A stretch of 5,690 nucleotides of DNA from the NCBI GenBank assembly GCA_021160405.1, contig JAGHCO010000015.1, positions 1 to 5,690 of the forward strand, in the 5' to 3' direction. The notes below the pieces were generated by a model, which saw only the letters and a list, made by a program, of their open reading frames with translations, was not told the DNA's origin and searched no databases. The translations under genes and the position numbers were made by a program. This stretch comes from Candidatus Aerophobota bacterium (lineage in GTDB: Bacteria > Aerophobota > Aerophobia > Aerophobales > JAGHCO01). The number at the start of each line of letters is the position of its first letter. The stretch's first letter is position 1. Below are positions 5,558-5,690 of this stretch, piece after piece.

Positions 5558-5690
5558 CTATTGTATCCTCACCCAACATCCTTCCCGAATAGATTTTTCT
5601 ACCGCATCCATCACTCTCTGACATTCAACTCCATCTCTAAAACTGGGTGAAGGATTTTCCTCCTCGTCTATAGCCCTCATAAAATCATAA
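5558..5690 (-). CDS. C-terminal fragment of a Gfo/Idh/MocA-family oxidoreductase
   Basis: Forty-three codons run from the right edge to TAG at 5558-5560; the start is outside the window. The peptide reads YDFMRAIDEEENPSPSFRDG, then VECQRVMDAVEKSIREGCWV, then RIQ. This matches the C-terminal end of Gfo/Idh/MocA NAD(P)-dependent sugar dehydrogenases, where (D)FxxAIxxGxxPxPsFxDGxxxQxVxDAvxxSxxxGxWV is the recurrent pattern ending in a short strand. The catalytic EKP-type motif and Rossmann domain lie beyond the window. It ends 96 nt before the binding-protein gene on the same strand and probably belongs to the same operon, supplying an oxidation step on the imported sugar. Family level is well supported; substrate is unknown (inositols and many keto-sugars are used by relatives). 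Confidence 0.78.
   Translation of the reverse strand, partial: YDFMRAIDEEENPSPSFRDGVECQRVMDAVEKSIREGCWVRIQ

Overview
The window is AT-rich (roughly two thirds A+T by eye), densely packed bacterial DNA. Most genes are preceded by a strong purine-rich ribosome-binding site (AGGAG or GGAGG). This suits a low-GC anaerobic or thermophilic bacterium of the Thermotogota / Dictyoglomota / Atribacterota / Clostridia type, but nothing here fixes the phylum.

Almost everything from 441 to 5690 lies on the minus strand and reads as one operon, transcribed right to left. In transcription order it contains: the last 43 codons of a probable Gfo/Idh/MocA sugar dehydrogenase (5558-5690, cut by the window edge); a 96-nt spacer with two 10-bp palindromes; a secreted sugar-type ABC solute-binding protein (4037-5461); an 82-nt spacer holding a strong stem-loop and a homopurine leader; two MalF/MalG-type permeases (3082-3954 and 2239-3081) that abut as TAA-ATG; a member of the iron-containing alcohol dehydrogenase / glycerol-1-phosphate dehydrogenase superfamily (1190-2227); and a PIG-L/LmbE zinc deacetylase (441-1166). 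No ATP-binding subunit is present. As in many family-1 carbohydrate importers, a shared ATPase encoded elsewhere is likely.

The genes together look like an uptake-and-catabolism unit for an unidentified carbohydrate. The binding protein and permeases would import it. The Gfo/Idh-type and Fe-ADH-type enzymes would oxidise or reduce a sugar, polyol or sugar-phosphate hydroxyl. The PIG-L enzyme would remove an N-acyl (usually acetyl) group. An N-acetylated amino sugar or amino-polyol conjugate is the simplest substrate class, but this is inference from gene content.

The left end (1-440) is different. A plus-strand reading frame enters from the left and stops at 203. It resembles a piece of a type IIG / Eco57I-like DNA methylase. 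It is followed by about 240 nt without an intact gene, including two out-of-phase coding scraps that may be a decayed PIN-domain gene. The operon and this debris converge on 204-440, where I see no convincing terminator.
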